Assembly: GCF_900314695.1 (NCBI RefSeq)
Contig: NZ_OMWD01000006.1
Coordinates: 16,297-80,296, forward strand
Source: an uncultured Methanobrevibacter sp.
Lineage (GTDB): Archaea > Methanobacteriota > Methanobacteria > Methanobacteriales > Methanobacteriaceae
Reading direction: 5' to 3'
DNA length: 64,000 bases
In this document: positions 17,363-25,785 of the stretch, piece after piece
Layout: each line of letters begins with the position of its first letter
Numbering within the stretch: position 1 is the stretch's first letter
Notes under the pieces: model-generated
Database searches by the model: none
Told to the model about the DNA's origin: nothing
What the model saw: the letters and a program-made list of their open reading frames with translations, nothing else
Translations under genes and position numbers: made by a program

Positions 17363-18298
17363 GTGATTAGAATTTTTAAATTAAAAAATATAATTTCCAT
17401 AAAGGATTTCGATAGGGAAGATATAGATTATATTCTTGAAGAAGCAAGCAAGTTAGAGGATATTGCTAAATCAAAAGAAATTTCTGAAGAATTAAAAGGA
17501 AAAATATTAGGTTTAATGTTCTTTGAACCATCAACAAGAACAAGAATGTCTTTTGAAACTGCCATGAAACGTTTAAATGGTGAATGCATTGGATTTGAAA
17601 CTAGTGGTTCAAGTTCCGTGTCAAAAGGTGAAAGCATTGCAGATACAGCAAAAATGTTTGAAGGATATAGTGATGCTTTGGTAATCAGACATGAACTTGA
17701 AGGAGTTTCAAAGTTCATATCAGATATTGTTGACGTTCCAGTCATTAATGCCGGAGATGGTGCAGGCCAACACCCAACACAAACATTGCTAGATTTGTAT
17801 ACCATAAAAAAGGAAATTGGTGAAATCGACAATTTAAAAATAGCATTGATAGGTGATTTGAAATTCGGTCGTACAGTACATTCATTATCAAATGCATTAT
17901 GTTTATACAATAACGTTAAAATATATTTAGTATCACCGGATAAGCTTAAAATGCCTCAGGAAGTTCTTCACGATATAGATAAGACCAATATTGTTTATGA
18001 AGAAGTGAATAACATTGAAAGTATAATTGATGATGTTGACGTGTTATATGTTACAAGAATTCAAAAGGAGCGTTTTGGTGATATCAACGATTATTTAAAA
18101 ATAAAAGGAGCTTATATAGTAAATAAAAAAATGCTTGAAGGTAAAGATGTTATTGTAATGCATCCATTGCCTAGAATTGATGAAATAGATACTGATGTCG
18201 ATGATACAAGATACAATAAATATTTCACTCAAGCATTCAATGCCGTTCCTGTAAGAATGGCTATTCTAAAAACATTAATTAAAAACAACCCTAAATAG
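17363..18298 (+). CDS. pyrB: Aspartate carbamoyltransferase catalytic subunit
   Basis: A 311-residue enzyme making carbamoyl-aspartate for pyrimidines. The carbamoyl phosphate loop FEPSTRTRMSFETA, the HPTQTLLDLYTI segment, IGDLKFGRTVHSL and the late HPLPRIDEIDTDVD motif are all intact. The only in-frame start upstream of the conserved ISIKDFDRED is GTG, five bases after the hisG stop, so translation is probably coupled to hisG. The regulatory subunit gene pyrI is not adjacent. The 3' end overlaps cdc6 by eight bases, tail to tail. Confidence 0.94.
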   Translation: MIRIFKLKNIISIKDFDREDIDYILEEASKLEDIAKSKEISEELKGKILGLMFFEPSTRTRMSFETAMKRLNGECIGFETSGSSSVSKGESIADTAKMFEGYSDALVIRHELEGVSKFISDIVDVPVINAGDGAGQHPTQTLLDLYTIKKEIGEIDNLKIALIGDLKFGRTVHSLSNALCLYNNVKIYLVSPDKLKMPQEVLHDIDKTNIVYEEVNNIESIIDDVDVLYVTRIQKERFGDINDYLKIKGAYIVNKKMLEGKDVIVMHPLPRIDEIDTDVDDTRYNKYFTQAFNAVPVRMAILKTLIKNNPK

Positions 18299-19454
18299 AG
18301 AAAAGGGTTGTTTCAAGTAAATTTTCATCACACTGCAACTTGATGATATTGGTTCTGCCTTTTCCACGACCACGAGAAATTGTATTGGTAGAAATTATTC
18401 CCAATAATTCAAGTTCGTTAATAAAGTCGAATATCCTTCTGTATGTAACAGCATCCTGCTTGGATAATTCCTTATATTCATCATATAATTTTCCAGAGCT
18501 GATTTCATCACCTTGTTTAGTCAAATTCAATATTGCTTCCAAAACCCTTTGCTGTTGTAAAGGCAATGTTTGAATAATTTCAGTGACCTTATTATGCTCT
18601 ATTCTATCTTTTGCGATTCTAACATGTTCGCTAGTGACTTTTTCCGCATTTTCATCAAAAGCCAATTCACCAGCATTTTTAAGTAAGTCAAGAGCATATC
18701 TTGCATCACCTTCTTCTTTGGCAGCCATAGCAGAACATAATGGAATAACATCACTATCTAAAACATCATCATTGAATGACAATTGAGCCCTTTCAGACAA
18801 TATATCACTTAATTGATCTGCTCCATAAGGAGGAAATACAATTTCCTTATCGTTCAAACTGCTGGTTACTCTGGATTTGATTAAATTTTTAAAATCAAGA
18901 TAATTACTAATGGATAAAACGGAAACATTATCTGTCCTTGTTAAAGTGTATAATATTCCATCACCGTCTTTATCGAGCAGGATATCAATTTCATCCAAAA
19001 TAACAATTAAAATTAATTTTTTACCGAAAGCATTAGTTTTGAAAATATCCCTAAAGGTATTTACGATTTCTCCTTTTGTCCAACCCCTGTTAGGAACATC
19101 CCTTCCAAGTTTTTGGCATAATTGAGCAATGACCTGATATTCAGTAGTGTAATCAGTACATCTGATATATTCAACCTTAACAAAAACATTTTTATGGCTT
19201 GCTGCATCAATTAGTTGTTCACGGGCAAATTTGGATGCTGCAGTTTTACCAGTACCAGTTTTACCATATAATGTTACATTCGAAGGCGTTACTTGATTTA
19301 GTGCATCAACCCAATATTTAGCTATTTGCCTTATCTGTTCTTCTCTGTGAACTAATTTTTCAGGTAAAAATCTGTGATCTAAAGGTTTTTTATCTTTAAA
19401 AATGATATTTAAATCAGTTTCATTTTGTTCCATTTCATCGAAAATATTTGCCAT
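18291..19454 (-). CDS. cdc6: Orc1/Cdc6 replication initiator
   Basis: A 387-residue AAA+ initiator that recognises origin boxes and helps load the MCM helicase. It shows Walker A LYGKTGTGKTAASK, Walker B LILIVILDEIDILLDKDGDG, sensor-1-like VLSISNYLDF and, from about residue 300, the winged-helix DNA-binding domain. The ATG at 19454 is chosen because GGTG lies seven bases upstream; an in-frame GTG three codons earlier overlaps that site. The gene faces away from a 620-bp non-coding region with repeated origin boxes, the usual archaeal arrangement. Confidence 0.96.
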   Translation of the reverse strand: MANIFDEMEQNETDLNIIFKDKKPLDHRFLPEKLVHREEQIRQIAKYWVDALNQVTPSNVTLYGKTGTGKTAASKFAREQLIDAASHKNVFVKVEYIRCTDYTTEYQVIAQLCQKLGRDVPNRGWTKGEIVNTFRDIFKTNAFGKKLILIVILDEIDILLDKDGDGILYTLTRTDNVSVLSISNYLDFKNLIKSRVTSSLNDKEIVFPPYGADQLSDILSERAQLSFNDDVLDSDVIPLCSAMAAKEEGDARYALDLLKNAGELAFDENAEKVTSEHVRIAKDRIEHNKVTEIIQTLPLQQQRVLEAILNLTKQGDEISSGKLYDEYKELSKQDAVTYRRIFDFINELELLGIISTNTISRGRGKGRTNIIKLQCDENLLETTLFSI

Positions 19455-19746
19455 TATTAACACCAGTATAAAAAATTATAAGTCAATGTAAAAATTAGAA
19501 AAAAACTATAAGTATTAATTCCAGTGTTAATTTATTAAGCAATATCATAAATAAATGTTTTTATTACAATAGTTATTATAAAATAATAAAATTGAAAATT
19601 AAAATTCCTTAAAATAAAAAATAGATAACAATAAATCTTAATTTAGAAAAATAACAAAATTTATCAGCTTAATTAATTAAAACGCTTATAATAATAATCT
19701 AAAATATAAAACATGAAATAGTAAAATTTCAAATATAAAATAACTA

Positions 19747-19759
19747 TTTCAAGTGTAAA
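19747..19759 (-). repeat. Origin box 1
   Basis: TTTCAAGTGTAAA on the plus strand, an exact reverse complement of TTTACACTTGAAA. Confidence 0.8.
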
Positions 19760-19842
19760 AAAATGACAAAAACAAAAAATATCAAAAGAGAAATTCCATA
19801 AAAAAGAAAATTTTAAAAAATTCTAAGAGAGTGAGAGATATG

Positions 19843-19855
19843 TTTCAAGTGTATC
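19843..19855 (-). repeat. Origin box 2
   Basis: TTTCAAGTGTATC, matching the box at 11 of 13 positions; it is preceded by a purine-rich GAGAGTGAGAGATATG extension that resembles the GAGGTG extension of the other copies. Confidence 0.7.
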
Positions 19856-19890
19856 ATATTTCATGCAAAAATCAATTTTCAAGACATGGT

Positions 19891-19903
19891 TTTCAAGTGT
19901 AAC
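19891..19903 (-). repeat. Origin box 3
   Basis: TTTCAAGTGTAAC, matching the box at 12 of 13 positions. Confidence 0.75.
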
Positions 19904-19995
19904 GAAAATGAAAATTTGATTTAATATCATTAAATATCAAAATGAATGTTAAAATTGGGTTAAATTAAAAATAACGAAAAAATAGAAAAGATAAA

Positions 19996-20017
19996 TTTCA
20001 AGTGTTTACAGATGAAA
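19996..20017. repeat. Origin boxes 4 and 5 (overlapping, inverted)
   Basis: TTTCAAGTGTTTA (19996-20008) overlaps TTTACAGATGAAA (20005-20017) in the opposite orientation; the latter matches the box at 11 of 13 positions and is followed by TATACCTCTT. Confidence 0.65.
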
Positions 20018-20051
20018 TATACCTCTTCAATCTTAATATACCCTCAAAAAG

Positions 20052-20064
20052 TTTATACTTGAAA
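20052..20064 (+). repeat. Origin box 6
   Basis: TTTATACTTGAAA, one mismatch to the box, followed by TGCACCTCTCCC. It lies 15 bases after the stop of the neighbouring minus-strand gene. Confidence 0.75.
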
Positions 20065-20079
20065 TGCACCTCTCCCTCA

Positions 20080-20562
20080 TTAAACGAACATATCGTTTTG
20101 ATTGGAGGATGATACGTTTGGTGAAACTCCACCAAATGCTTTGTCAATTAAGAAAATACAATGTAATTTTGCTTTAAAAACACGTTTAATAGTTTTCATT
20201 AATTCGTTTTTTGTTAAACCATCTTCAAAAATAGTATCTGTTACAACAAATTGCTGCAAGAGATCCTGATTGATACTAAGTTCAAAATCAACCAGATAGC
20301 TGTTAAGTCCAAATTGTAAATCTAAAATAAAGTTCCTTCTCACTTCAGGTCTTGAAGCAACCATCAAATTGACATGTTCTTGAGCAACCTGAGTAGCACA
20401 AGCAATAATAATACAATCTTTTCCTACAGGTTTGACAACATCCATTATATTATCCTTAGGAAATTCAATGATATAGTGAAAATCTGCATTTTCATCAAAT
20501 TTCTTTTCTATAAGACATTCTTCGTCCATTAACCAGTTTTTAATGTTTTCTTCAAAATCCAT
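20080..20562 (-). CDS. Uncharacterised protein, DUF2299-like
   Basis: A 160-residue protein. It resembles the DUF2299 family of small methanogen proteins, with an N-terminal helix carrying NWLMDEECLIEKK, a beta-rich middle (FHYIIEFPKDNIMDVVKP, CIIIACATQVAQEHV) and a C-terminal half rich in helices. No catalytic motif, membrane segment or signal peptide. The family name is from memory of the pattern, not from a search. It borders the origin on the side opposite cdc6. Confidence 0.7.
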   Translation of the reverse strand: MDFEENIKNWLMDEECLIEKKFDENADFHYIIEFPKDNIMDVVKPVGKDCIIIACATQVAQEHVNLMVASRPEVRRNFILDLQFGLNSYLVDFELSINQDLLQQFVVTDTIFEDGLTKNELMKTIKRVFKAKLHCIFLIDKAFGGVSPNVSSSNQNDMFV

Positions 20563-20624
20563 AGTATCATCTTTAAAAATTTAATAATAAATTATATATT
20601 TTTTTATTATATATAATATAAAGT

Positions 20625-21662
20625 ATGATTGAATATAATAAATTTATTAATGATATTGTTTTTTCTAATGGAGGAAATATTAATTCATTAAATTTATTTT
20701 TATTTATTATATTGGCTTTATTGTTTTCACTTGCAATTGATGTCATATATGGTGAACTTCCAGGAAGAATTCATCCTGTTGTGATTTATGGATCAATAAT
20801 AAATTTCTTCAAAAATATTTTCATAAAAATTAAAAACAGATTATCAGGTCTGTTATTGGTATTGTCCACAACATTGGTTTCAAGTGTAATAATATTTTTA
20901 TTTTATTTTATTGGAAAAATCAATCTGATATTATTATTTATTATATTTACAATATTATTGTCATCTTCATTTTCTGTAAATATGTTATTACAAACAGCTG
21001 TTGATGTTAAAAATGATTTAAATGAAAGTTTAGATAAAGCTAGACAATCAGTCTCATATTTGGTTAGCAGAAACACAGATGAATTAACAGAAAGTTTTAT
21101 CGTTTCAGCAACTATTGAAAGTTTAACTGAAAACATTACAGATTCATATGTTGCACCAATTTTTTACTATTTCATATTTGGCATTATAATATTATTTTAT
21201 CAGATAAATGATTCTTTATACTGGTTACTGCTTGTTCCAATGTTATATCGTCTGTACAATACACTTGATGCAATGGTTGGTTATGAAACTGAAGAATTAA
21301 AAGACATTGGGTATTTCCCGGCAAAGATTGATGATATTCTAAATTATATTCCATCCAGAATAGCTGGTTTGTATGTTGTTTTATCGGCTTATATTCTTAA
21401 TTTAAATGGTAAAAACAGTTTCAGGATAATGATGAGAGATGCAAGAAATTGTCCAAGTCCAAACTCTGGCTATACAATGGCATCCACTGCTGGAGCTCTT
21501 GATATTAAGCTTGTTAAAAAAGACACCTATGTTTTAGGTGATGAAAATAAGGAAATTGAAGTTGAAGATATTGAAAAAGCAGTAAAATTGTCTAAATTAG
21601 CAATTATTTTATTTACATTTACAATAATCTTATTATTAATATTGATGAAAGTGATATTATGA
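20625..21662 (+). CDS. cbiB: Adenosylcobinamide-phosphate synthase (CbiB/CobD type)
   Basis: A 345-residue integral membrane enzyme that attaches the aminopropanol (phosphate) arm to adenosylcobyric acid in cobalamin synthesis. The family marks are AIDVIYGELPGRIHPVVIYG near the start, AVDVKNDLNESLDKARQSVSYLVSRNT, ESLTENITDSYVAPIFYYF and RDARNCPSPNSGYTMASTAGAL. At least five hydrophobic helices are spread across it. A TATA-like ATTATATATT about 28 bases before the ATG suggests a nearly leaderless mRNA. It overlaps cbiG by four bases (ATGA). Confidence 0.93.
   Translation: MIEYNKFINDIVFSNGGNINSLNLFLFIILALLFSLAIDVIYGELPGRIHPVVIYGSIINFFKNIFIKIKNRLSGLLLVLSTTLVSSVIIFLFYFIGKINLILLFIIFTILLSSSFSVNMLLQTAVDVKNDLNESLDKARQSVSYLVSRNTDELTESFIVSATIESLTENITDSYVAPIFYYFIFGIIILFYQINDSLYWLLLVPMLYRLYNTLDAMVGYETEELKDIGYFPAKIDDILNYIPSRIAGLYVVLSAYILNLNGKNSFRIMMRDARNCPSPNSGYTMASTAGALDIKLVKKDTYVLGDENKEIEVEDIEKAVKLSKLAIILFTFTIILLLILMKVIL
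20878..20890 (-). other. Origin-box sequence inside cbiB
   Basis: TTTCAAGTGTAAT, 12 of 13 matches to the origin box, within codons of a membrane helix. It is 800 bp from the origin and may be bound by Cdc6 or be chance. Confidence 0.3.
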
Positions 21663-22675
21663 AAATCGCAATAATTTCAGTGTCAGATAAAGGTCAAAAA
21701 TTGGCAGTCACATTAAAAAATAAATTAGATGTTGATTCAACAGTCATAAAAACTGATTTATATCATAAAAATGTAAAAAAATATTTTTCAATACTATTTT
21801 ATGAATATGATGCGATAATAGCAGTAATGGCATCTGGAATTTTGATTAGATCCATTGCACCATTAATAGAATCAAAAGTATCTGATCCTGCTGTTTTAAA
21901 CATAGATGACAATGGAAATTTTGTAATATCCACATTGTCAGGGCACTTGGGTGGTGCAAATGAATTGACCAAAAAGGTATCCAAATTGATTAATGCAACA
22001 CCTGTGATTACCACTTCCACTGATGTTAACAAAAGGTTGGGAATTGATGTTTTGGCAAGAGATCTTTACCTGTCTATCGATAATACAGATGAAATTTTAT
22101 TTTTCAATAAGTCAATTTTAGAAGGAAGACAAATTTCATTTATTGTCAATTCTGAAAAAAATTTAGATTATTTATATAAATATTTGAAAAATAATACACA
22201 TGAAATTGATGTCTCTATTAATTATTCATCAAAAATAAATACAGATGAAATCCATGTATTGTTGCAAAATCATAAGATTATTTTAAAGGAGAGAAAAATT
22301 GTTGTTGGATTAGGATGTAAACGTGGAAAAGAATGCAATGATTTATATTATGGATTGAAAAAGTCATTGAATGATTTAAAAATGGATATATCAAGAATAA
22401 ACATGTTTGCATCTGCTGAAATTAAAAAAGATGAAAAAGGTATGTTAGAATTATCAGATAAATTAAATGTTCCAATCAATTTCGTTGATTTGGATAAATT
22501 AAAATTATTCGAGTCAAATGATATACAAAAATCTGAATTTGTAAAATCTAAATTTGGAATCTATGGCGTTTGTGAACCTTCAGCTTTAATTACAGCAGGT
22601 TTTGATTCAAAATTGATTTATAAAAAAACTTCTTATGATGGTGTTACAATAGCAGTTGCTATTTCAAAATATTAA
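21659..22675 (+). CDS. cbiG: Cobalt-precorrin 5A hydrolase
   Basis: A 338-residue enzyme of the anaerobic corrin pathway that opens the delta-lactone of cobalt-precorrin 5A, releasing acetaldehyde. The N-terminal domain has VMASGILIRSIAPLIESK, DPAVLNIDDNGNF and ISTLSGHLGGAN; the C-terminal CbiG_C domain starts at VVGLGCKRGKECNDLY and ends with VCEPSALITAG and the final GVTIAVAI. Start overlaps the cbiB stop, so both are made together. cbiH follows 3.8 kb downstream on the same strand after minus-strand genes. Confidence 0.94.
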   Translation: MKIAIISVSDKGQKLAVTLKNKLDVDSTVIKTDLYHKNVKKYFSILFYEYDAIIAVMASGILIRSIAPLIESKVSDPAVLNIDDNGNFVISTLSGHLGGANELTKKVSKLINATPVITTSTDVNKRLGIDVLARDLYLSIDNTDEILFFNKSILEGRQISFIVNSEKNLDYLYKYLKNNTHEIDVSINYSSKINTDEIHVLLQNHKIILKERKIVVGLGCKRGKECNDLYYGLKKSLNDLKMDISRINMFASAEIKKDEKGMLELSDKLNVPINFVDLDKLKLFESNDIQKSEFVKSKFGIYGVCEPSALITAGFDSKLIYKKTSYDGVTIAVAISKY

Positions 22676-22692
22676 TAAAATAAAAAAAGAAA

Positions 22693-22941
22693 TTAGATTG
22701 ATTCTAATTTTGATAAAACTTCCCAAATTAAAGTTCTAGCATGAACTGGAATATTTGGATCGTTACTTATTTCATCTAATTTTCCTAAAACTGTACTTAT
22801 TCTTACAGATTGGTCTTGCTCTTCATCGTGTAAAAGTTCATTAGAATCTTTAGCTGCCTCTCTAATATTACGTGGTACAGTATTATTCTCAGTAATGTAC
22901 TCAAGAATCTCGGATACTTCATCGATTGTTTGATTGCTCAT
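22693..22941 (-). CDS. UPF0147 family protein
   Basis: An 82-residue conserved archaeal protein with the UPF0147 pattern: EVSEILEYITENNTVPRNIR, ISTVLGKLDEISNDPNIPVHARTLIW. It is all helical; its function is unknown. The ATG at 22941 is chosen because a strong GGGAGGAG lies just upstream; an alternative start 11 codons earlier would bury that site and give an odd hydrophobic leader. It ends tail to tail with cbiG; an 8-bp inverted repeat (AAATTAGA/TCTAATTT, 22690-22710) covers its end. Confidence 0.88.
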   Translation of the reverse strand: MSNQTIDEVSEILEYITENNTVPRNIREAAKDSNELLHDEEQDQSVRISTVLGKLDEISNDPNIPVHARTLIWEVLSKLESI

Positions 22942-23099
22942 AACTACTCCTCCCAAAAATATTATTAAAAACAAGTCAAATGTGTATTAAATACTATATA
23001 TTTTATCCTACACTTAAATAGTTTTTGGTGTTATGAATTAATTTTTTAATGCGGTGATTATAGTAAAATTTATATTAAATTAAATATCAATTATTATAC

Positions 23100-23267
23100 A
23101 TGTCAGATATAAGTAAAACTACTATAAATCTACCCGTTGATTTAAAAAAAGAATTAAAAAAAATTGCAATCGATGAAGATACTTCATTATCCGGATTAAT
23201 CCTTAAAATGATTGAAGAAGGAATGGATAATAGAAAAAAATCTAATGTTTTTTCAGGTGAAGATTAA
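23100..23267 (+). CDS. Small ribbon-helix-helix DNA-binding protein
   Basis: A 55-residue protein with the ribbon-helix-helix pattern: beta strand TTINLPVDL, helix KKELKKIAIDED, turn, and helix SLSGLILKMIEEGMDN. Such proteins bind DNA as dimers, as repressors or antitoxins. There is no ribosome binding site; a TATA box (TTTATATT, 23069-23076) lies about 27 bases upstream, so the mRNA is probably leaderless. No toxin gene is beside it. Its stop overlaps the convergent aldolase gene by four bases. Confidence 0.75.
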   Translation: MSDISKTTINLPVDLKKELKKIAIDEDTSLSGLILKMIEEGMDNRKKSNVFSGED

Positions 23268-23851
23268 ATTCCATCTTCAACTGAATTTAACATCAATGTT
23301 ATAAACTGACTTTTTGCAATTTCCTCAACAAAAACTGCAAGCAGTTCCGCTTCTTTTAGATTATCGCTTACACAAATTACTCCATGATTTTTCAATACTA
23401 AAACGTCTTCAGTTCCAAGACCTTCACTGGCACTTTTAGCCAATTCGTCGCTTCCTGGTTTTTCATAATCTATTTCAGATAAATATGGAGTTTTTATTTC
23501 ACCAAAACCCTCATACCTTTTGATTTTTTTAGATGAATGGGCAAATCCTGTAGCATATGGAGAATGTGTATGGACAATACCATTAACATCAGGTCTTTTT
23601 TTATAGATTTCCAAATGCATGTTGACTTCTGAGGAAGGTTTTCCTTTAGTCAATACATTTCCATCAAGATCAACCAATACTATGTCTTCTTCATTTAGTT
23701 TAGACAGAGATTTTAATGTAGGGGTTATGGCAATTATATCACCAATTTCTCCTTTAAATCTCACACTAATGTTTCCAGCTTTTCCTGAAACTAATCCTTT
23801 ATCATAAATCTCATTTGAAATTTTAATTATTTCATCAATATTCTTTTTCAT
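23264..23851 (-). CDS. fucA: Class II aldolase (fuculose-1-phosphate aldolase-like)
   Basis: A 195-residue zinc aldolase of the L-fuculose-1-phosphate/L-ribulose-5-phosphate epimerase family. GKAGNISVRF and TPTLKSLSKL bind the phosphate, the Zn site is IVHTHSPYATGFA plus the late KNHGVICVS histidine, and the catalytic Glu lies in KPSSEVNMHLEIY. In methanogens the equivalent enzyme has been proposed to make lactaldehyde for coenzyme F420; that role is inference here. It lies just downstream of the PolD small subunit gene in the same direction (12-base gap). Confidence 0.85.
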   Translation of the reverse strand: MKKNIDEIIKISNEIYDKGLVSGKAGNISVRFKGEIGDIIAITPTLKSLSKLNEEDIVLVDLDGNVLTKGKPSSEVNMHLEIYKKRPDVNGIVHTHSPYATGFAHSSKKIKRYEGFGEIKTPYLSEIDYEKPGSDELAKSASEGLGTEDVLVLKNHGVICVSDNLKEAELLAVFVEEIAKSQFITLMLNSVEDGI

Positions 23852-23863
23852 TAAAAAACCTCA

Positions 23864-25636
23864 TCATAAAAATTTAAAATGCTTATATTTTCCTTTATGA
23901 AGTACAGGAACTTCAGCAGGAGTTGGTTCAATGTTATAAATTTTCTGGAACTCTGTTTGAGTCTGGAAAGTACCTGAATTAATCATATGTATTCCTTTAA
24001 ATCTTCTATATGTATTAATGTGAACGTGTCCTGTATGGAATACATCAGGTACTTCGTCAATAACTAAATAATCTTCAAGTTCTGAAGCTAATGGTGTTCT
24101 TTCTCCATAAATTGGAGCTAAATGTCTTTTTTGTAATAATTCTTCCATCAATAGGTCATTTCTTTCGTGAGTAAATTCTTTTACAGCCATTACCAAATCA
24201 TCAAAACTACGTCCGTGGTATATTAGGACATTGATTCCATCCAATGAAACTACACCAGGATTTGAAATAAATTCAACATTATCCAATTCATATAATGCTT
24301 TAGCATATTCTTCAGGTACAGCAGGCTGAGGTTCAGCGACTCTTGATGCATCGTGGTTTCCAGGAGCAATAATGATTTTGATATCGCTTCTGACATTTCC
24401 CAAGAATCTGGCTGCTTCGTTGTATTGCTCTGTAATGTCTTTAATTGCAAGCTCTTTTTCCTGGTTTGGATATACACCAATTCCATCTACAATATCCCCA
24501 CCGATAATAAGATATTTAACATCTTCAGCCACTCTTCTTTGTTCTTCAGTACCATAATCACAGTTAATCCAATCAATGAACCTTGTGAATGCGTCTTCAA
24601 GGAATGTTAGACTGCCGATGTGAACATCAGATAAGAATACAATTCCAAAGTCCATTTCCTTTTCGGGAACTCTTAATACACCCGGATTGATTATTTGTTG
24701 GCCAAAAGCGAAGTTATTGTCGTCACTTTTGTTTGCAATTACTCCTATTACTTCGTCCCTAACTAATTTTTCAGCTTCAGCAAACAATTCATCATTGTTG
24801 TTGGAGAATAACACGGATATGCTTCCGGTATCATCCTCGAAATCAACGATTTTATGGCCGTTTTTACTTGATCTGATTTCTTTAACCATTAAAATCATGC
24901 TCAAACTGTCTTGAGAATCATCAATATCAGCTACTTTAATAGGCTTTCTAAGTTCAGGTCTTTTGGATAATATGTTATATAATTTTTCATATCTGCTTTT
25001 GAAATATGAAATTAGGTTTTCAAGTTCTCCGCTGGTGTATGATTTTTTACTGGTATCCTGAATGATTTCGAAATCATATTCAACATTAGATTTCTCTAAG
25101 TTTCTTTTAAATTTAATTTTTTCATCTTTAACAGTTTCTGAAGCTTCTAAAATGGCTTCATTTACATGTTTTTGCTTAACATCACTATCTTTTTTCAAAT
25201 TTTCCATTGAAACAGGTTTTTCTACTTGTGGTGTTTGGTTTTCTATTGGTTTTATAGGAGTTTTTTCTACTTGTGGTGTTTGTTCTGTTTTTGGTTTGCT
25301 TTGATTTTCTATTGGTTTTATAGGAGTTTTTTCTACTTGTGGTGTTTGTTTTTCTATTGGTTTTTCTGGTGTTTGTTGTGTTTTTTGTTTGGTTTGGTTT
25401 TCAATTAGTGTTTCCTGATTATCTTTTTCAGTTATAGGATTACCTGTAATTTCATCAACTATTTCACCACTGACTGATACTAAATCTTTTGATGTAAATT
25501 TATCGCTTTTTAATTTGACTATCAGTGAAGATGCAAAATCAATAGGATTTTCTGCATTAATAACTTTATTATAAGCTTCAGGTGATAGGTTGATTCCCTT
25601 TTTTGCAAATTTTAATAGAATTTTATTAGTTGACAT
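23864..25636 (-). CDS. polB: DNA polymerase D small subunit (DP1, exonuclease)
   Basis: A 590-residue small subunit of the archaeal replicative polymerase PolD. After an N-terminal helical domain (1-60) and a Pro/Gln/Thr/Lys-rich linker (about 85-170), an OB fold (MVKEIRSSKNGHKIVDFEDD) leads into the Mre11-like phosphoesterase domain with all metal motifs: FLSDVHIGS, IIGGDIVDGIG, IIAPGNHDASR and YHGRS, and FHTGHVHINTYR. These supply 3'-5' proofreading. The linker holds an imperfect repeat of TPQVEKTPIKPIENQ. The large subunit gene is not in the window. It lies about 4 kb from the origin. Confidence 0.96.
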   Translation of the reverse strand: MSTNKILLKFAKKGINLSPEAYNKVINAENPIDFASSLIVKLKSDKFTSKDLVSVSGEIVDEITGNPITEKDNQETLIENQTKQKTQQTPEKPIEKQTPQVEKTPIKPIENQSKPKTEQTPQVEKTPIKPIENQTPQVEKPVSMENLKKDSDVKQKHVNEAILEASETVKDEKIKFKRNLEKSNVEYDFEIIQDTSKKSYTSGELENLISYFKSRYEKLYNILSKRPELRKPIKVADIDDSQDSLSMILMVKEIRSSKNGHKIVDFEDDTGSISVLFSNNNDELFAEAEKLVRDEVIGVIANKSDDNNFAFGQQIINPGVLRVPEKEMDFGIVFLSDVHIGSLTFLEDAFTRFIDWINCDYGTEEQRRVAEDVKYLIIGGDIVDGIGVYPNQEKELAIKDITEQYNEAARFLGNVRSDIKIIIAPGNHDASRVAEPQPAVPEEYAKALYELDNVEFISNPGVVSLDGINVLIYHGRSFDDLVMAVKEFTHERNDLLMEELLQKRHLAPIYGERTPLASELEDYLVIDEVPDVFHTGHVHINTYRRFKGIHMINSGTFQTQTEFQKIYNIEPTPAEVPVLHKGKYKHFKFL

Positions 25637-25785
25637 ATTAGTTAAAATTTTTATTTTCTATATTAATAAACTTTGAGAATTTTTAATCCTAATGTTTATT
25701 TTCATTCGTTATATTTATTATATATTAAAAATAAAATTTAAATCATTATAATGTACTTATTATAAGTAAAATGATTGTGATAAAA

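Larger units (their letters stand above)
19455..20079. other. Replication origin region (oriC)
   Basis: A very AT-rich 625-bp non-coding stretch next to cdc6 containing six copies or near copies of the 13-bp box TTTACACTTGAAA in both orientations: 19747-19759, 19843-19855, 19891-19903, 19996-20008 (all as TTTCAAGTGT...) and 20005-20017 and 20052-20064 (forward). From what is known of Methanothermobacter, this box is what Cdc6-1 binds. The left 250 bp (19480-19740) is about 85% A/T with no boxes and is a fair candidate for the unwinding element. I see no gene in it. Confidence 0.88.
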
